A DNA stretch of 64,000 nucleotides from the NCBI RefSeq assembly GCF_022370755.2, contig NZ_CP092364.2, forward strand, positions 5,580,001-5,644,000, given 5' to 3'. This document shows positions 1 through 9,217 of this stretch, one piece after another (position 1 is the stretch's first letter; every line of letters starts with the position of its first letter). This DNA comes from Mycolicibacterium goodii. GTDB taxonomy: Bacteria; Actinomycetota; Actinomycetes; Mycobacteriales; Mycobacteriaceae. The position numbers were made by a program, and so were the translations under genes. The notes under the pieces are model-generated. The model had not been told where the DNA came from and did no database searches. It was given only the letters and a program-made list of their open reading frames with translations.

Positions 1-994
1 CCAGACCCACATCGTCGTCGGCGTGCACCTCGATCCGGACACCGGCGTCGGCCCTGGTGTTCTCGCGCGCCACACGGTCCAGCATGTCGGTGATGTCGAT
101 GAGTTCGCGGTCCTCGGCCTGCGCCAGCTGGCCCGACGCGAGCTGTCCCAGTGCGGTGATGATGGCCTCGACTCGCCGTTGCGCGCGCGACAGGTCGGCC
201 ACCACCTCCGCCCGCTCGTCCTCGGGCAGGTTGTGGATGCGCAGTGTGTCGAGGTCCGCACGCATCGCGGTCAACGGGGTCCGCAGTTCGTGGGCCGCGT
301 TGGCCGCGAAGTCCTGCGCGGCCTGAAGGGAATTCGTCGTCGCGCGTTGCGCCGCAGCCAGCCGGGTCAGCATGCCCGACATCGCCTCCGAGAGATCCTC
401 GGCCTCACGGACGCCGCGCACCTCGGGCAAGGTGTCGGGGCCGCCGCTGCCGAGCTTCGAGGTGTGCTCGGTCAGCTTGCGCAGCGGCCGGATCGCCGGA
501 CCCGCGAGCAGCCAGCCCAGACCGGCGGCCACCAGGACCGTCACCACCCCGACCGCGGAGTAGAGCGGGATCCGGTTGGCGCTCAACAGGATGCTGTCGG
601 CACGGATCCCGATCGACATCAGGATGCCGCCTTGCTGCGGGACCTCGACGGTGCGCACGCGGTATTCCACACCGTTGACTTCGACGGTGGCGGTGCCCGG
701 CGGCAGCGCCGGCAGCTGGAAGCCGCGCTGGAACACCACCTGGCCGGCGGTACGGGTGCGCCCGGTGGTGAGCACGCCGCGCTGCGGATCCTGTAGATGT
801 TCGGGGTTGATGCTGGCGTCGACTATCGCGTCGAGCCGCCGATCGAGTTGTGCGGCATCGTTGTTGGCCAGCACCACTGACGTGAGGATCGTGAACGCCG
901 CGACCACGGCCGAGGCCGCCGCGGCAGCCGCGACAGCCACCCTGGTGCGCAACGATGCCGACCGGATGAACGCGGGAAAGCGCAGGCGCCGCAC
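1..994 (-). CDS. PrrB-like sensor histidine kinase (3' end cut by window edge)
   Basis: Membrane sensor kinase, incomplete: translated here from the minus strand, about 331 codons before the window ends. Residues 18-42 form a transmembrane helix, followed by an extracytoplasmic stretch of about 100 residues. A second helix (about 143-165) leads into a HAMP region and a HisKA dimerisation domain with the AAHELRTPLT H-box, phospho-acceptor His at residue 235. The ATPase domain lies outside the window. The GTG start at 994 directly follows an in-frame TGA and is preceded by GGGAG, so no earlier start is possible. It lies 20 nt downstream of the response-regulator gene and is probably co-transcribed with it. 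The architecture resembles PrrB of mycobacteria; the stimulus is unknown. Confidence 0.9.
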   Translation of the reverse strand, partial: MRRLRFPAFIRSASLRTRVAVAAAAAASAVVAAFTILTSVVLANNDAAQLDRRLDAIVDASINPEHLQDPQRGVLTTGRTRTAGQVVFQRGFQLPALPPGTATVEVNGVEYRVRTVEVPQQGGILMSIGIRADSILLSANRIPLYSAVGVVTVLVAAGLGWLLAGPAIRPLRKLTEHTSKLGSGGPDTLPEVRGVREAEDLSEAMSGMLTRLAAAQRATTNSLQAAQDFAANAAHELRTPLTAMRADLDTLRIHNLPEDERAEVVADLSRAQRRVEAIITALGQLASGQLAQAEDRELIDITDMLDRVARENTRADAGVRIEVHADDDVGL

Positions 995-1014
995 TCAGCT
1001 CCCGACCCTGGCGC

Positions 1015-1755
1015 TCACGGCTCTTCTCGCAACACGTACCCGATACCGCGCACGGTGTGGATGACGCGGGGCACGCCGTCGCGCTCGAGCTTGCGCCGTA
1101 GATAGGAGATGAAAACGTCGGCCACGTTGGTGTCGACGTCGAAGTCGTAGCCCCACACCAGCTCGAGCAGTCGCTGACGCGACAGCACCACGCCTGCGTT
1201 CTCGGCGAGAACCGCCAGCAGGTCGAACTCGCGCTTGGTCAGGTCGACACGTTCACCGCCGACGAAGACGAGCCTGCGCGCGGTGTCGATGGTCAGCGGG
1301 CCGACCGTCATGGTGTCGGAGGGTTGATCGGTGTGGCTCGCCCGGCGCAGCAGCGCGTGGAGCCGGGCGACCAGTTCACCGAGGTCGAAAGGTTTGGTCA
1401 GGTAGTCGTCGGCACCTGCCTCCAAACCGGCGATCCGGTCGTTGACGGTGTCGCGTGCCGACAGCACGCAGATCGGGATGTCGTTGCCCAGCGCACGCAG
1501 CGCGGTGACCACGGCGACGCCGTCGAGCTCCGGCATCTGCACGTCGAGCACGAGAGCATCGTGCGACTCTGTGGACAGCAGCCGCAGTGCTTCTTTGCCG
1601 GACGCCGCGACCCGGACGTCGAACCCTGAGTGCCGCAAGCCGCGAGCCACCGAGGTCCGGACATCCGGGTCGTCGTCGACCATGAGGACCGTGCGGTTGA
1701 TGCTCTCCGGCGCGCGTGGTCCTTCACCGCTCGCGGGGGTCATGTCCACCCGCAC
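1015..1755 (-). CDS. PrrA-like OmpR-family response regulator
   Basis: Two-domain transcriptional regulator of 246 aa. The receiver domain (about 22-135) has the acidic pocket VDDD, the phospho-acceptor Asp71 in [11 protein letters not shown] and the conserved Lys121 (LTKPF). The C-terminal winged helix (about 150-244) contains [14 protein letters not shown] and [25 protein letters not shown], split here by the family's recognition helix. This resembles mycobacterial PrrA closely. A GTG at 1755 or ATG at 1743 can start it; the longer form is given. It precedes the kinase gene by 20 nt and lies 6 nt after the end of a haemophore-like gene, so the three may share a transcript. Which of the genome's PrrA-like regulators this is cannot be decided here. 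Confidence 0.9.
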   Translation of the reverse strand: MRVDMTPASGEGPRAPESINRTVLMVDDDPDVRTSVARGLRHSGFDVRVAASGKEALRLLSTESHDALVLDVQMPELDGVAVVTALRALGNDIPICVLSARDTVNDRIAGLEAGADDYLTKPFDLGELVARLHALLRRASHTDQPSDTMTVGPLTIDTARRLVFVGGERVDLTKREFDLLAVLAENAGVVLSRQRLLELVWGYDFDVDTNVADVFISYLRRKLERDGVPRVIHTVRGIGYVLREEP

Positions 1756-1760
1756 GCGGA

Positions 1761-2147
1761 CTACGGCAGATCAGGTGCCGGCGCGGAACCGCAGCGATTC
1801 TTCAGGTCCACAAGCGGCTGACGCACGCCCGTCAGTTCGGCCTTCACCTGCGGGTTCTTGTCGAGGTACTCGGCGACCTTGGGCTTGACCTCTTCGCGCG
1901 GCAGGCCTTCCAGGCTCGTGAAGAACCAGTTCACATCCGGGTGGGTGAACAGGTAGGCAGAGGTCGCTGCCGAGACGCCGGACGCCACGCCGGCCAGGTC
2001 TGCGGCCGTGCAGTTGGGCGGGTTCTTCGCCGGGTCTTCGTCGGCCAGTGCCGAGGGGATCGCACCGAACAGCATCGCACCGGCTACAGCGCCGGCGCCG
2101 GCCGCGCCAGCAACCACTCGCCGCGCATTCTGGGCCGAGAGCAACAT
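1761..2147 (-). CDS. Haemophore-like secreted protein (Rv0203 type)
   Basis: Small exported protein of 128 aa. An Ala/Gly-rich signal peptide (about 1-37) ends in PSALADE, so cleavage is likely after ALA. The mature part is helical, with one Cys near the start (NPPNC) and one near the end (LKNRCG) that could form a disulfide, as in mycobacterial haemophore-like proteins. I chose ATG 2147 over an upstream TTG because AAGGAGC stands 7 nt before it. In mycobacteria, Rv0203-type proteins bind haem and hand it to MmpL3/MmpL11; mmpL11 is 1 kb away here. The haem ligand is not identifiable by eye. It may be co-transcribed with the response regulator downstream. Confidence 0.82.
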   Translation of the reverse strand: MLLSAQNARRVVAGAAGAGAVAGAMLFGAIPSALADEDPAKNPPNCTAADLAGVASGVSAATSAYLFTHPDVNWFFTSLEGLPREEVKPKVAEYLDKNPQVKAELTGVRQPLVDLKNRCGSAPAPDLP

Positions 2148-2316
2148 GGTCAAGCTCCTTCATCGGAAGTGGAAGGCCGTAACGCCAAACGGTTATCGGC
2201 GTAAAAAGCTAAGCAGAATCTGTGACGAGTTTCTTGCCTTGCACTCAAACCAGTGTTGCGAGCTCGCGAATTCGCTGCTCAGAGTGCCCTCGAAGGGCGA
2301 CGCGTCGGGTCTGACG

Positions 2317-2886
2317 TCAGCGGCTGGAGGTGACGGCGGGCCCGGGAAGTGGTCCAGAACCCTGTGAGACCGGCGAGATGGGCGCCCGCTGCGCGGGGCC
2401 GACCACACCCGGGACCCCACCCGTCGCCGTCGACGGGTGACCGCCTGGCAAACTTCCGGCAGCCCCGGCGCCCTGCTGTTGGACGGCCTGGACGAGGCCC
2501 AGGAGCTGAGGCAGCGTCACCGGCAACTTGCACTTGGTGCCCAGCGTCGTCAACGGCTGCTGCAATTGCTGGAGGTCTTTGGCGACCTCGGGATTGGCAT
2601 CCAGGTACGTCTTGATCGACGCGAGGGTCGCGGGCCCGGCCTGCTGCTGGCTGATGGTTGTCAGCGCCTGGTTGGTCTGCGGGTGCTCGTCGAGGTAGTC
2701 GCCGGTGTCGGTGGCCACCTTGCCGACCGTGCGGGCGACCTCACTGGCAGCGCACGGGTCGGTCGCGGCCGTGGCCGACGGGCCGAGCAGCGCGGCGGTC
2801 GCGGCACCGCCCACGGCGGTCGCCACGAAGACCGTTCCCAGCGTGCGCCGCAGGTCGTGCTTGGCCCAGGTGATGGCCGACTTCAT
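2317..2886 (-). CDS. Haemophore-like secreted protein with Pro/Gly-rich tail
   Basis: Exported protein of 189 aa, related in layout to the gene at 1761-2147. The signal peptide (about 1-40) ends GPSATAATDP. A helical core with two Cys (DPCAASEV and GTKCKLP) contains the family's DYLDEHPQTNQAL and TYLDANPEVAKDL repeats. The last 50 residues are a low-complexity Gly/Pro/Ala tail absent from the shorter neighbour. ATG 2886 is preceded by AAGGAG at 8 nt, so the longer upstream frame is not used. It diverges from mmpL11 across a 327-bp intergenic region, which supports a joint role in haem handling or in the MmpL11 lipid-export pathway. The function is inferred from family and context only. Confidence 0.8.
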   Translation of the reverse strand: MKSAITWAKHDLRRTLGTVFVATAVGGAATAALLGPSATAATDPCAASEVARTVGKVATDTGDYLDEHPQTNQALTTISQQQAGPATLASIKTYLDANPEVAKDLQQLQQPLTTLGTKCKLPVTLPQLLGLVQAVQQQGAGAAGSLPGGHPSTATGGVPGVVGPAQRAPISPVSQGSGPLPGPAVTSSR

Positions 2887-3213
2887 GCAACGAGCTCCTT
2901 CGTTTGCGATCGTCTCCCCGTCACAATTGCTGCGCAGACGATGCGCAAACGTTGCGATCGGCGACATCCGGACCCCGACGCATCCACATGTGTGCACCGT
3001 CGCCGGGGCAATCTTGCCATCTATGTCGCCGGTGCCGCCGAATTCGTTAACCGCCGCCGGTAACGGCCGGTGCGTATACGGGCGATATCAGAACGAATGA
3101 GTGGCCCGCCACGTTACCCGTGTGCAGGTACGCTCTCGCTCAGACACGCCAGGGGAACACCAGGACGCCGAGCCTGCCGGAGAGAAAGCGGGGGACTTCG
3201 TATCCAGCAGTTC
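2887..3213. other. Divergent intergenic region, haemophore-like gene / mmpL11
   Basis: This 327-bp region must hold both promoters. I see no IdeR-type iron box. An imperfect inverted repeat built on CGTTAACCG / CGGTAACG lies at 3045-3065 and could be an operator, but it is weak. No short ORF with a good Shine-Dalgarno is evident. Confidence 0.4.
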
Positions 3214-6072
3214 ATGATGCGCTTGAGCAGCACTTTGCGCAGGTTCCGCTGGGCGGTGTTCGCGACGTGGTTGCTGCTCCTGGTGCCTTCGATCTACCTC
3301 GCTCTCAACCAGTCGTCGAATCTGACCGGCGGCGGGTTCGAGGTCGAGGGTTCTCAATCGCTGCACGTCCAGCGCCAACTCGAAGAGCATTTCCCCGACC
3401 AGGGCGCATCCCCGTTGGCTTTGGTCGCCGCGCCGCGCGCCGACGCGTCCTACGAGGACATGAACGCCGCCGTCGTCCACCTCGAGAAGATCGCGGCCGA
3501 GGTACCCAGCGTCAAGATCGTCCCCAATCCCCAGCAACCGGCACCGCAGCCCGACCGTCCGTACGTGATCACGCTGCAACTCGACTTCAACAACACCGGC
3601 GCGGTCGACGTCGCCAAGCAACTGCGCCAGAAGGTCGGGATCAACGGCGAGGAACCGGGCCAGAGCGAGAACGGCAAGGTCAAGTTCTACGTCATCGGGC
3701 AGGGCGCACTCGGCGCCGCGGCGACGCAGGCCACCAAGCACGACATCGCCGCGGCCGAGAAGTGGAACATGCCGATCGTCCTGATCGTGCTGCTCGCCGT
3801 CTTCGGGTCACTGGCCGCCGCGGCCCTGCCGCTGATGCTCGGCATCTGCACGGTCGTGGTGACCATGGGCCTGGTCTATCTGCTGTCGATGTTCACCACG
3901 ATGAGCGTGTTCGTGACGTCGACGGTGTCGATGTTCGGCATCGCCGTCGCGATCGACTACTCGCTGTTCATCCTGATGCGGTTCCGGGAGGAACTGCGCG
4001 CGGGCCGGGACCAGCAGGATGCGATCGATGCCGCGATGGCCACCTCCGGGCTCGCGGTGGCGCTGTCGGGCCTGACGGTGATCGCGTCGGTCACCGGCAT
4101 CTACCTCATCAACACCCCGGTTCTGGTGTCGATGGCCACCGGCGCGATCCTGGCGGTAGCGATCGCCGTGCTGACGTCGACGACGCTGACGCCCGCCGTG
4201 CTGGCGACGTTCGGAAAGGCCGCCGCGAAGCGGTCGTCGTATCTGCACTGGTCGCGGCGGGCGGAGGCGACGCAGTCCCGCTTCTGGACGCGATGGACCG
4301 GCGCGGTGATGCGCCGGCCGTGGGCGTCGGCGACCGCGGCGACCATCCTGCTGCTGGTGCTGGCCGCCCCGGCGTTCGACATGGTGCTGGGCAACAGCAT
4401 GCAGCGGCAGTTCGAGCCCACCCACGAGATCCGCGGCGGCGTCAACGCGGCCGCGGACGCGCTCGGGCCCGGTGCGCTCGGCCCGGTGCGGGTGCTGGTC
4501 ACGTTCCCCGGGGACGGCGACGCGTCCGGGCCTACGGAAACCGCCGCCGTCGAGGCCGTGCGCCAGCAGATGACCAAGGCACCCAACGTCATCTCGGTGC
4601 AACCGCCGGTGCTCTCCGACGACAACGACAGCGCGCTGCTGTCCGCGGTGCTGTCGGTGGACCCCGAGGACATGGCCGCGCGTCACGCCATCGATTGGAT
4701 GCGCGCGGAACTGCCTGCCGCTGCGGGCGAGCGCGCGGTGATCGACGTGGGCGGTCCCACGGCGCTGATCAAGGACTTCGACGACCGGGTGTCGGCCACC
4801 CAACCGCTGGTGTTCGTGTTCGTCGCGCTGATCGCGTTCGTCATGTTGCTGGTCTCGATCCGCTCGGTGGTGCTGGCGTTCAAGGGCGTCCTGATGACCG
4901 TGCTGTCGGTGGCCGCCGCGTACGGCAGTCTCGTGGTGGTCTTCCAGTGGGGCTGGCTCGAGCAGTTGGGGTTCGCCAGGATCAGCTCGCTCGACAGCAC
5001 GATCCCGCCGTTGGTGCTGGCCATGACCTTCGGCCTGTCGATGGACTACGAGATCTTTCTGCTGACCCGCATCCGGGAACGGTTCCTGCAGACCAACAAC
5101 ACGCGCGATGCCGTCGCGTACGGCGTGAGCACCAGTGCCCGCACGATCACCAGCGCGGCGCTGATCATGATCGCGGTGTTCATCGGCTTCGCGTTCGCCG
5201 GCATGCCCCTGGTCGCCCAGCTCGGTGTCGCATGCGCGGTCGCCATCGCGGTCGACGCCACGGTGGTGCGGCTGGTGCTGGTGCCTGCGCTCATGGCGAT
5301 GTTCGACCAGTGGAACTGGTGGCTGCCGCGCTGGCTCGACCGCGTGCTGCCCGAGGTGGACTTCGAGAAGCCGCTGCCCAAGATCGAGGTCACCGACCTG
5401 GTCATCATCCCCGACAACATCGCCGCGCTCGGACCCAGCGGCAGCGACCTGCGCATGATGGTGCGCACCGCTGCTCGGATGAAAACCCTTGCGCCGCAGA
5501 CGATCAGCGTCGCCGATCCGTTGGCCTTCAGCGGCTGCACCAGGCCCACGACGCGGCTGTCCGCACAGCGCAAGTCGAAGCCGGGCAAGCCAGGGTTGCA
5601 TCCCGTGACGATGTGGCGAAGCCGGTTGTCGGTCGCGGTGGATGCGCTGCAGACCGAGGCCGAATCCGAGCAGGCCCCGGTGGAACGCCGCGGCCCGGTC
5701 GAGACCACGAACGTGCAGTTGCCCACGGGCGATCGGCTGCAGATCCCCACCGGCGCGGAAACGCTGCGCCTCAAGGGCTATCTGATCATGTGCCGTAACA
5801 CCGCCAAGGACTACGAGGAATTCGCCGAATTGGTGGAGTTGATGGATTCTCACACGGCAGCTCTGGTGCTGGCGGGCATGGACCGGTATTACTGTGGGCA
5901 AGACCCAAGAAACCGATGGGTGGCCACGCAGCTGGTACGCCGGCTGGCCGACCCACAGCCGTCCGATGAACACGATGTCCGAATGTCGAGTCCCGACGCG
6001 GCTGAGGATTGGGAAAAGGTCAGGCAGCGTTGCCTGTCGGTCGCGGTAGCAATGCTGGAGGAGGCGAAGTGA
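3214..6072 (+). CDS. mmpL11: MmpL11, RND-family lipid exporter
   Basis: Inner-membrane RND transporter of 952 aa. In mycobacteria MmpL11 exports mycolic-acid wax ester and long-chain triacylglycerol to the cell envelope and interacts with haem carriers. Twelve transmembrane helices fall in two blocks, each with the MMPL proton-relay Asp-Tyr pair: D248-Y249 (AIDYSLFILM) and D611-Y612 (LSMDYEIFLL). A large periplasmic loop lies between TM1 and TM2 and another after TM7. The cytoplasmic C-terminal region (about 720-952) ends VAMLEEAK, as in the M. tuberculosis protein. The ATGATG at 3214 matches the known N-terminus (MMRLS); no strong Shine-Dalgarno is visible. The stop overlaps the next gene by 4 nt, indicating an operon. 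Confidence 0.96.
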   Translation: MMRLSSTLRRFRWAVFATWLLLLVPSIYLALNQSSNLTGGGFEVEGSQSLHVQRQLEEHFPDQGASPLALVAAPRADASYEDMNAAVVHLEKIAAEVPSVKIVPNPQQPAPQPDRPYVITLQLDFNNTGAVDVAKQLRQKVGINGEEPGQSENGKVKFYVIGQGALGAAATQATKHDIAAAEKWNMPIVLIVLLAVFGSLAAAALPLMLGICTVVVTMGLVYLLSMFTTMSVFVTSTVSMFGIAVAIDYSLFILMRFREELRAGRDQQDAIDAAMATSGLAVALSGLTVIASVTGIYLINTPVLVSMATGAILAVAIAVLTSTTLTPAVLATFGKAAAKRSSYLHWSRRAEATQSRFWTRWTGAVMRRPWASATAATILLLVLAAPAFDMVLGNSMQRQFEPTHEIRGGVNAAADALGPGALGPVRVLVTFPGDGDASGPTETAAVEAVRQQMTKAPNVISVQPPVLSDDNDSALLSAVLSVDPEDMAARHAIDWMRAELPAAAGERAVIDVGGPTALIKDFDDRVSATQPLVFVFVALIAFVMLLVSIRSVVLAFKGVLMTVLSVAAAYGSLVVVFQWGWLEQLGFARISSLDSTIPPLVLAMTFGLSMDYEIFLLTRIRERFLQTNNTRDAVAYGVSTSARTITSAALIMIAVFIGFAFAGMPLVAQLGVACAVAIAVDATVVRLVLVPALMAMFDQWNWWLPRWLDRVLPEVDFEKPLPKIEVTDLVIIPDNIAALGPSGSDLRMMVRTAARMKTLAPQTISVADPLAFSGCTRPTTRLSAQRKSKPGKPGLHPVTMWRSRLSVAVDALQTEAESEQAPVERRGPVETTNVQLPTGDRLQIPTGAETLRLKGYLIMCRNTAKDYEEFAELVELMDSHTAALVLAGMDRYYCGQDPRNRWVATQLVRRLADPQPSDEHDVRMSSPDAAEDWEKVRQRCLSVAVAMLEEAK

Positions 6073-6689
6073 CGTTGGCCCCCGACGTTCGGGACATGCG
6101 GGATGCGCGTCGCAAAGACATGTCGCCGATACAACCGTCCTCGAACCGATCCCCTGGCCAACGAAACCAGGCTCCGCGCCCAGCAGGCGCGCATCCACGA
6201 GACCCGCAGACACCGATCCGCGGCGCCGCACCCACGCGCGCCCCACAACGACAGTTCGACGACCGGCCGGTCGAGTACTGGCCCACCGCGGCGATCCGCG
6301 CGGCGCTGGAGACCGACGATCTGACGGTGTGGCAGCGCATCGTCGCCGCGATCAAACGGGATCCCTACGGCCGCACGGCCCGCCAGGTCGAAGAGGTACT
6401 GGAGACCGCCCGCCCCTACGGGGTCTCGAAAGCACTTTCCGAAGTTCTGGTGCGCACCCGCGACCACCTCGAGGCCTCCGAACGTGCCGAGGTGGCCAAG
6501 CAGATCCAGGCCATGTTGCGTCGCTCGAAACTCGCGCCCCAAGAGTTCGCCTCGCGCATCGGGGTGTCCAACGAGGAGTTCGCGACGTACCTGGAGGGCA
6601 GCGTCAGCCCGCGCGCGTCGCTGCTGCTGCGGATGCAACGCCTGTCCGACCGGTTCGCGAAGATCGCCGCGCAGCGCGGCGGCAAATGA
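6069..6689 (+). CDS. Conserved protein coupled to mmpL11 (Rv0201c type), HTH-like C-terminus
   Basis: Protein of 206 aa starting at a GTG that overlaps the mmpL11 stop (GTGA) and preceded by GGAGGAGG, so it is translationally coupled. The first 75 residues are Pro/Arg/Gln-rich and probably disordered. Residues 75-206 are helical and include a segment like an XRE helix-turn-helix (QEFASRIGVSNEEFATYLEG, about 155-175). No membrane segment is present. Position and sequence match M. tuberculosis Rv0201c, which lies next to mmpL11 in the same way. It could regulate the locus or assist MmpL11; neither is shown. Confidence 0.82.
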   Translation: MTLAPDVRDMRDARRKDMSPIQPSSNRSPGQRNQAPRPAGAHPRDPQTPIRGAAPTRAPQRQFDDRPVEYWPTAAIRAALETDDLTVWQRIVAAIKRDPYGRTARQVEEVLETARPYGVSKALSEVLVRTRDHLEASERAEVAKQIQAMLRRSKLAPQEFASRIGVSNEEFATYLEGSVSPRASLLLRMQRLSDRFAKIAAQRGGK

Positions 6690-6747
6690 GCCCATCCCCG
6701 CGGATTCGGCTCGCGCTGCGCGGATGGCTTGACTCCCACCCAAGCCC

Positions 6748-6767
6748 CGGGTACTGATGACTACCCG
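6748..6767. promoter_or_regulatory. Inverted repeat at sulfhydrylase start
   Basis: CGGGTA and TACCCG arms (6 bp) flank an 8-nt centre and end on the GTG start codon of the sulfhydrylase gene. That gene lacks a Shine-Dalgarno, so its mRNA may be leaderless and this repeat may be an operator. The evidence is positional only. Confidence 0.3.
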
Positions 6768-8062
6768 TGACTGACCGAACATTCGGCCTGGCCACCCGCG
6801 CCATACACGCCGGACAACGTCCGGACGCTGCCACCGGTGCCAGGGTGACGCCGATCTACGCCAACGCCAGCTTCGTCTTCAACGACACCGACGATGCGGC
6901 CAACCTGTTCGCGCTGCAGAAGTACGGCAACATCTACAGTCGCATCGCGAATCCGACCGTCGCGGCCTTCGAGGAGTGCATCGCAAGCCTGGAGGGTGGC
7001 CTGGGGGCGGTGGCGACGGCCAGCGGTCTGTCCGCGCAGTTCGCGGTGTTCGCCGCGCTTGCGGGCGCCGGTGACCACATCGTGTCGGCCGCGAGCCTGT
7101 ACGGCGGTACTGTCACGCAACTGGACGTCTCGCTGCGCCGGTTCGGCATCGACACCACGTTCGTCGGTGGCACCGATCCGGCCGACTACGCCGCGGCGAT
7201 CACCGACCGCACCCGGCTGATCTATGCCGAGGCGATCTCCAACCCCTCCGGCGAGATCGCCGACCTCGCGGGGCTGGCCCAAGTGGCGCGCGACGCCGGT
7301 CTGCCGCTCGTCGTGGACAGCACGGTGGCGACCCCGGCGCTGTGCCGGCCCATCGAACACGGCGCCGACATCGTGGTGCACTCGGCCACCAAGTTCATCG
7401 GCGGGCACGGCACCACACTGGGCGGTGTCGCGGTCGACGCCGGTCGATTCGACTGGGGTGCAGGCAAATTCCCGCAGATGACCGAGCCCGTCGCGTCCTA
7501 CGGCGGCTTGAGCTGGTGGGGCAACTTCGGCGAGTTCGGGTTCCTGACCAAGCTGCGCAGCGAGCAGTTGCGTGACCTGGGCGCGTCGCTGGCCCCGCAG
7601 TCGGCGTTCCAGCTACTGCAGGGTGTGCAGACGCTGCCGCAGCGGATGGCCGCCCACACCGCGAACGCCCGTGCGGTCGCCGAGTGGCTGGAGGCCGACC
7701 CCCGCGTGACGTATGTCCGCTGGGCCGGGCTCCCGTCGCATCCGCATCACGACCGGGCGAAGCGCTACCTGCCCGACGGTCCGGGGGCGGTGTTCGCGTT
7801 CGGCGTCAAGGGTGGCCGGGCCGCGGGCGAGAAGTTCATCAACTCCGTGCAACTGGCGAGCCACCTGGCGAACATCGGTGACGTACGCACCCTGGTGATC
7901 CATCCCGCCAGCACGACGCACCGCCAGCTCACCGACGAGCAGTTGACCGCGGGCGGCGTCGGCCCCGGGCTCATCCGCATCAGCGTGGGCATCGAGGACG
8001 TCGAGGACATCATCTGGGATCTCGACCAGGCACTGACACAAGCGGAGAAAGCCGATGACTGA
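6767..8062 (+). CDS. O-acetylhomoserine/O-succinylhomoserine sulfhydrylase (Cys/Met PLP family)
   Basis: PLP-dependent enzyme of 431 aa from the Cys/Met metabolism family. It probably forms homocysteine from an activated homoserine and sulfide in the cytoplasm. The PLP lysine is K209 in VVHSATKFIGGHG; the cofactor-binding EAISNPSGE (about 155-163), the D184-S185 pair (VVDSTVATP) and the ENPSN-type substrate loop are in place. The length and the WWGNFGEFGF segment fit MetY-type sulfhydrylases better than cystathionine synthase or lyase. GTG 6767 has no Shine-Dalgarno and is probably leaderless. Its last 8 nt overlap the next gene, so the two are an operon. Confidence 0.88.
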   Translation: MTDRTFGLATRAIHAGQRPDAATGARVTPIYANASFVFNDTDDAANLFALQKYGNIYSRIANPTVAAFEECIASLEGGLGAVATASGLSAQFAVFAALAGAGDHIVSAASLYGGTVTQLDVSLRRFGIDTTFVGGTDPADYAAAITDRTRLIYAEAISNPSGEIADLAGLAQVARDAGLPLVVDSTVATPALCRPIEHGADIVVHSATKFIGGHGTTLGGVAVDAGRFDWGAGKFPQMTEPVASYGGLSWWGNFGEFGFLTKLRSEQLRDLGASLAPQSAFQLLQGVQTLPQRMAAHTANARAVAEWLEADPRVTYVRWAGLPSHPHHDRAKRYLPDGPGAVFAFGVKGGRAAGEKFINSVQLASHLANIGDVRTLVIHPASTTHRQLTDEQLTAGGVGPGLIRISVGIEDVEDIIWDLDQALTQAEKADD

Positions 8063-8522
8063 CGCCCTGACCCGCCAGCGCATCCTGCGCGAGGCCCGTT
8101 CGGTGGCCATCGTCGGCGCCTCGGCCAACACATCGCGCGCCAGCTACTTCGTGTGGACCTACCTGAAGTCGACGAGCGACTACGACATCTATCTGGTGAA
8201 CCCCACGATCAGCGAGATCGACGGCACTCCGGTGTATCCCAGCCTCGCCGAGCTGCCCGTGGCGCCCGATCTGGTCGACGTGTTCCGTCGCCGTGAGGAT
8301 CTGCCGGGCGTACTGCAGGAGACCATCGCGGTGGGCGCCAAGACACTGTGGCTGCAGTTGGGACTGCGCCACGACGACGTGGTCCGCGACGGCGAAGCCG
8401 CCGGACTTCAGGTGGTACAGGACCGCTGCGTGAAGATCGAGCACGCCCGGTTCGCCGGTGGCCTGCACCTGGCCGGGTTCAACACCGGTGTGATCGACTC
8501 CCGCAGGCCCCAGAGGGTCTGA
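8055..8522 (+). CDS. CoA-binding domain protein (YccU-like)
   Basis: Single-domain Rossmann protein of 155 aa of the CoA_binding_2 family. The dinucleotide/CoA loop is VAIVGASANTSRASY (about 17-31), followed by VNPTISEIDGTPVYPSLAELP. The C-terminal strand VVQDRCVKIEH is typical for the family. No catalytic residues are known. The start ATG lies inside the end of the sulfhydrylase gene (8-nt overlap) behind GGAGA, so translation is coupled. Co-occurrence with sulfhydrylases is common in actinobacteria, but the role in sulfur metabolism is not established. Confidence 0.85.
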   Translation: MTDALTRQRILREARSVAIVGASANTSRASYFVWTYLKSTSDYDIYLVNPTISEIDGTPVYPSLAELPVAPDLVDVFRRREDLPGVLQETIAVGAKTLWLQLGLRHDDVVRDGEAAGLQVVQDRCVKIEHARFAGGLHLAGFNTGVIDSRRPQRV

Positions 8523-8527
8523 GCCGC

Positions 8528-9217
8528 TCAGCGGGAGTGCAGCGGCCGCACGTCGTCGACGAGCCAGCGGCCGTCGGTCTTGGTGAGCGTGACCCGCAGC
8601 GCCAGCACCGCGTTGTCCGTCGGTTTGCCCGGCGCACTCTGCGTGCCGCGAAGCACCACGGCGACGCTGGCGGCCTGCGGGCCGAGCGCCTCGACACCCG
8701 CCGAGATGGTGCTGGCCTGCGCCGAGACGTTCCGGCTCGTGAGATCCTTTGCCACGGTGGCGAATTCGTTCTTGAACGCCTCAGCGCGGTCGGGTGCCAT
8801 CTGAGCGGCGGCCCGGTCGATGGATGCCGTCGGGCTCTGCGGGGTGAACGTCGCGGTGGCCTCCGCGACGCTGCTGGCGATGCGCACGACCTGCTGGCGA
8901 TCGCGGTTGAAGTCCTCGTCGGGCGCCGTCCAGCGCAGGTAGCCCACCACCACGGCGGCCACGAGCGCGGCCGTGGCCACACCGACCACCGCGAGTCGCA
9001 GGCCCGGCCCGTCGTCGTCGGTACCGACCGTCACGCCGTCGCGGCGGGCCAGCACCACGTTGACCACCACACCTTGGGCGATCAGCAGGCACAGGATCGA
9101 ACACACCGACACCCACCACGTGGGCCAGTCGAGTGCGACGCCGAGGTACACCAGTGCGGCGATCGCGGCCAGCGGTGCGGCGATGTCGAAGGCCAGGACG
9201 CGCAACCGGTTTCTCAT
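8528..9217 (-). CDS. Membrane protein, Rv0200 type (Mce-associated-like)
   Basis: Protein of 229 aa with three hydrophobic segments (about 10-30, 32-55, 76-95) followed by an extracytoplasmic domain of about 130 residues resembling Mce-associated (Mas/Mam) proteins. It ends in a strand-rich KTDGRWLVDDVRPL. Its ATG overlaps the stop of the upstream gene by 4 nt (ATGA). Order and topology match M. tuberculosis Rv0199-Rv0200, next to zmp1. No enzymatic motif is visible; it probably acts with its partner in the envelope. Confidence 0.8.
   Translation of the reverse strand: MRNRLRVLAFDIAAPLAAIAALVYLGVALDWPTWWVSVCSILCLLIAQGVVVNVVLARRDGVTVGTDDDGPGLRLAVVGVATAALVAAVVVGYLRWTAPDEDFNRDRQQVVRIASSVAEATATFTPQSPTASIDRAAAQMAPDRAEAFKNEFATVAKDLTSRNVSAQASTISAGVEALGPQAASVAVVLRGTQSAPGKPTDNAVLALRVTLTKTDGRWLVDDVRPLHSR

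Noticed and set aside
3045..3065. Imperfect CGTTAACCG/CGGTAACG repeat upstream of mmpL11
   Set aside because: One base out of register between arms; too weak to list as an operator.
3808..6246. 812-codon open frame antisense to mmpL11
   Set aside because: Composition is His/Arg/Asp-rich, typical of the antisense of GC-rich membrane-protein codons; no domain and no Shine-Dalgarno.
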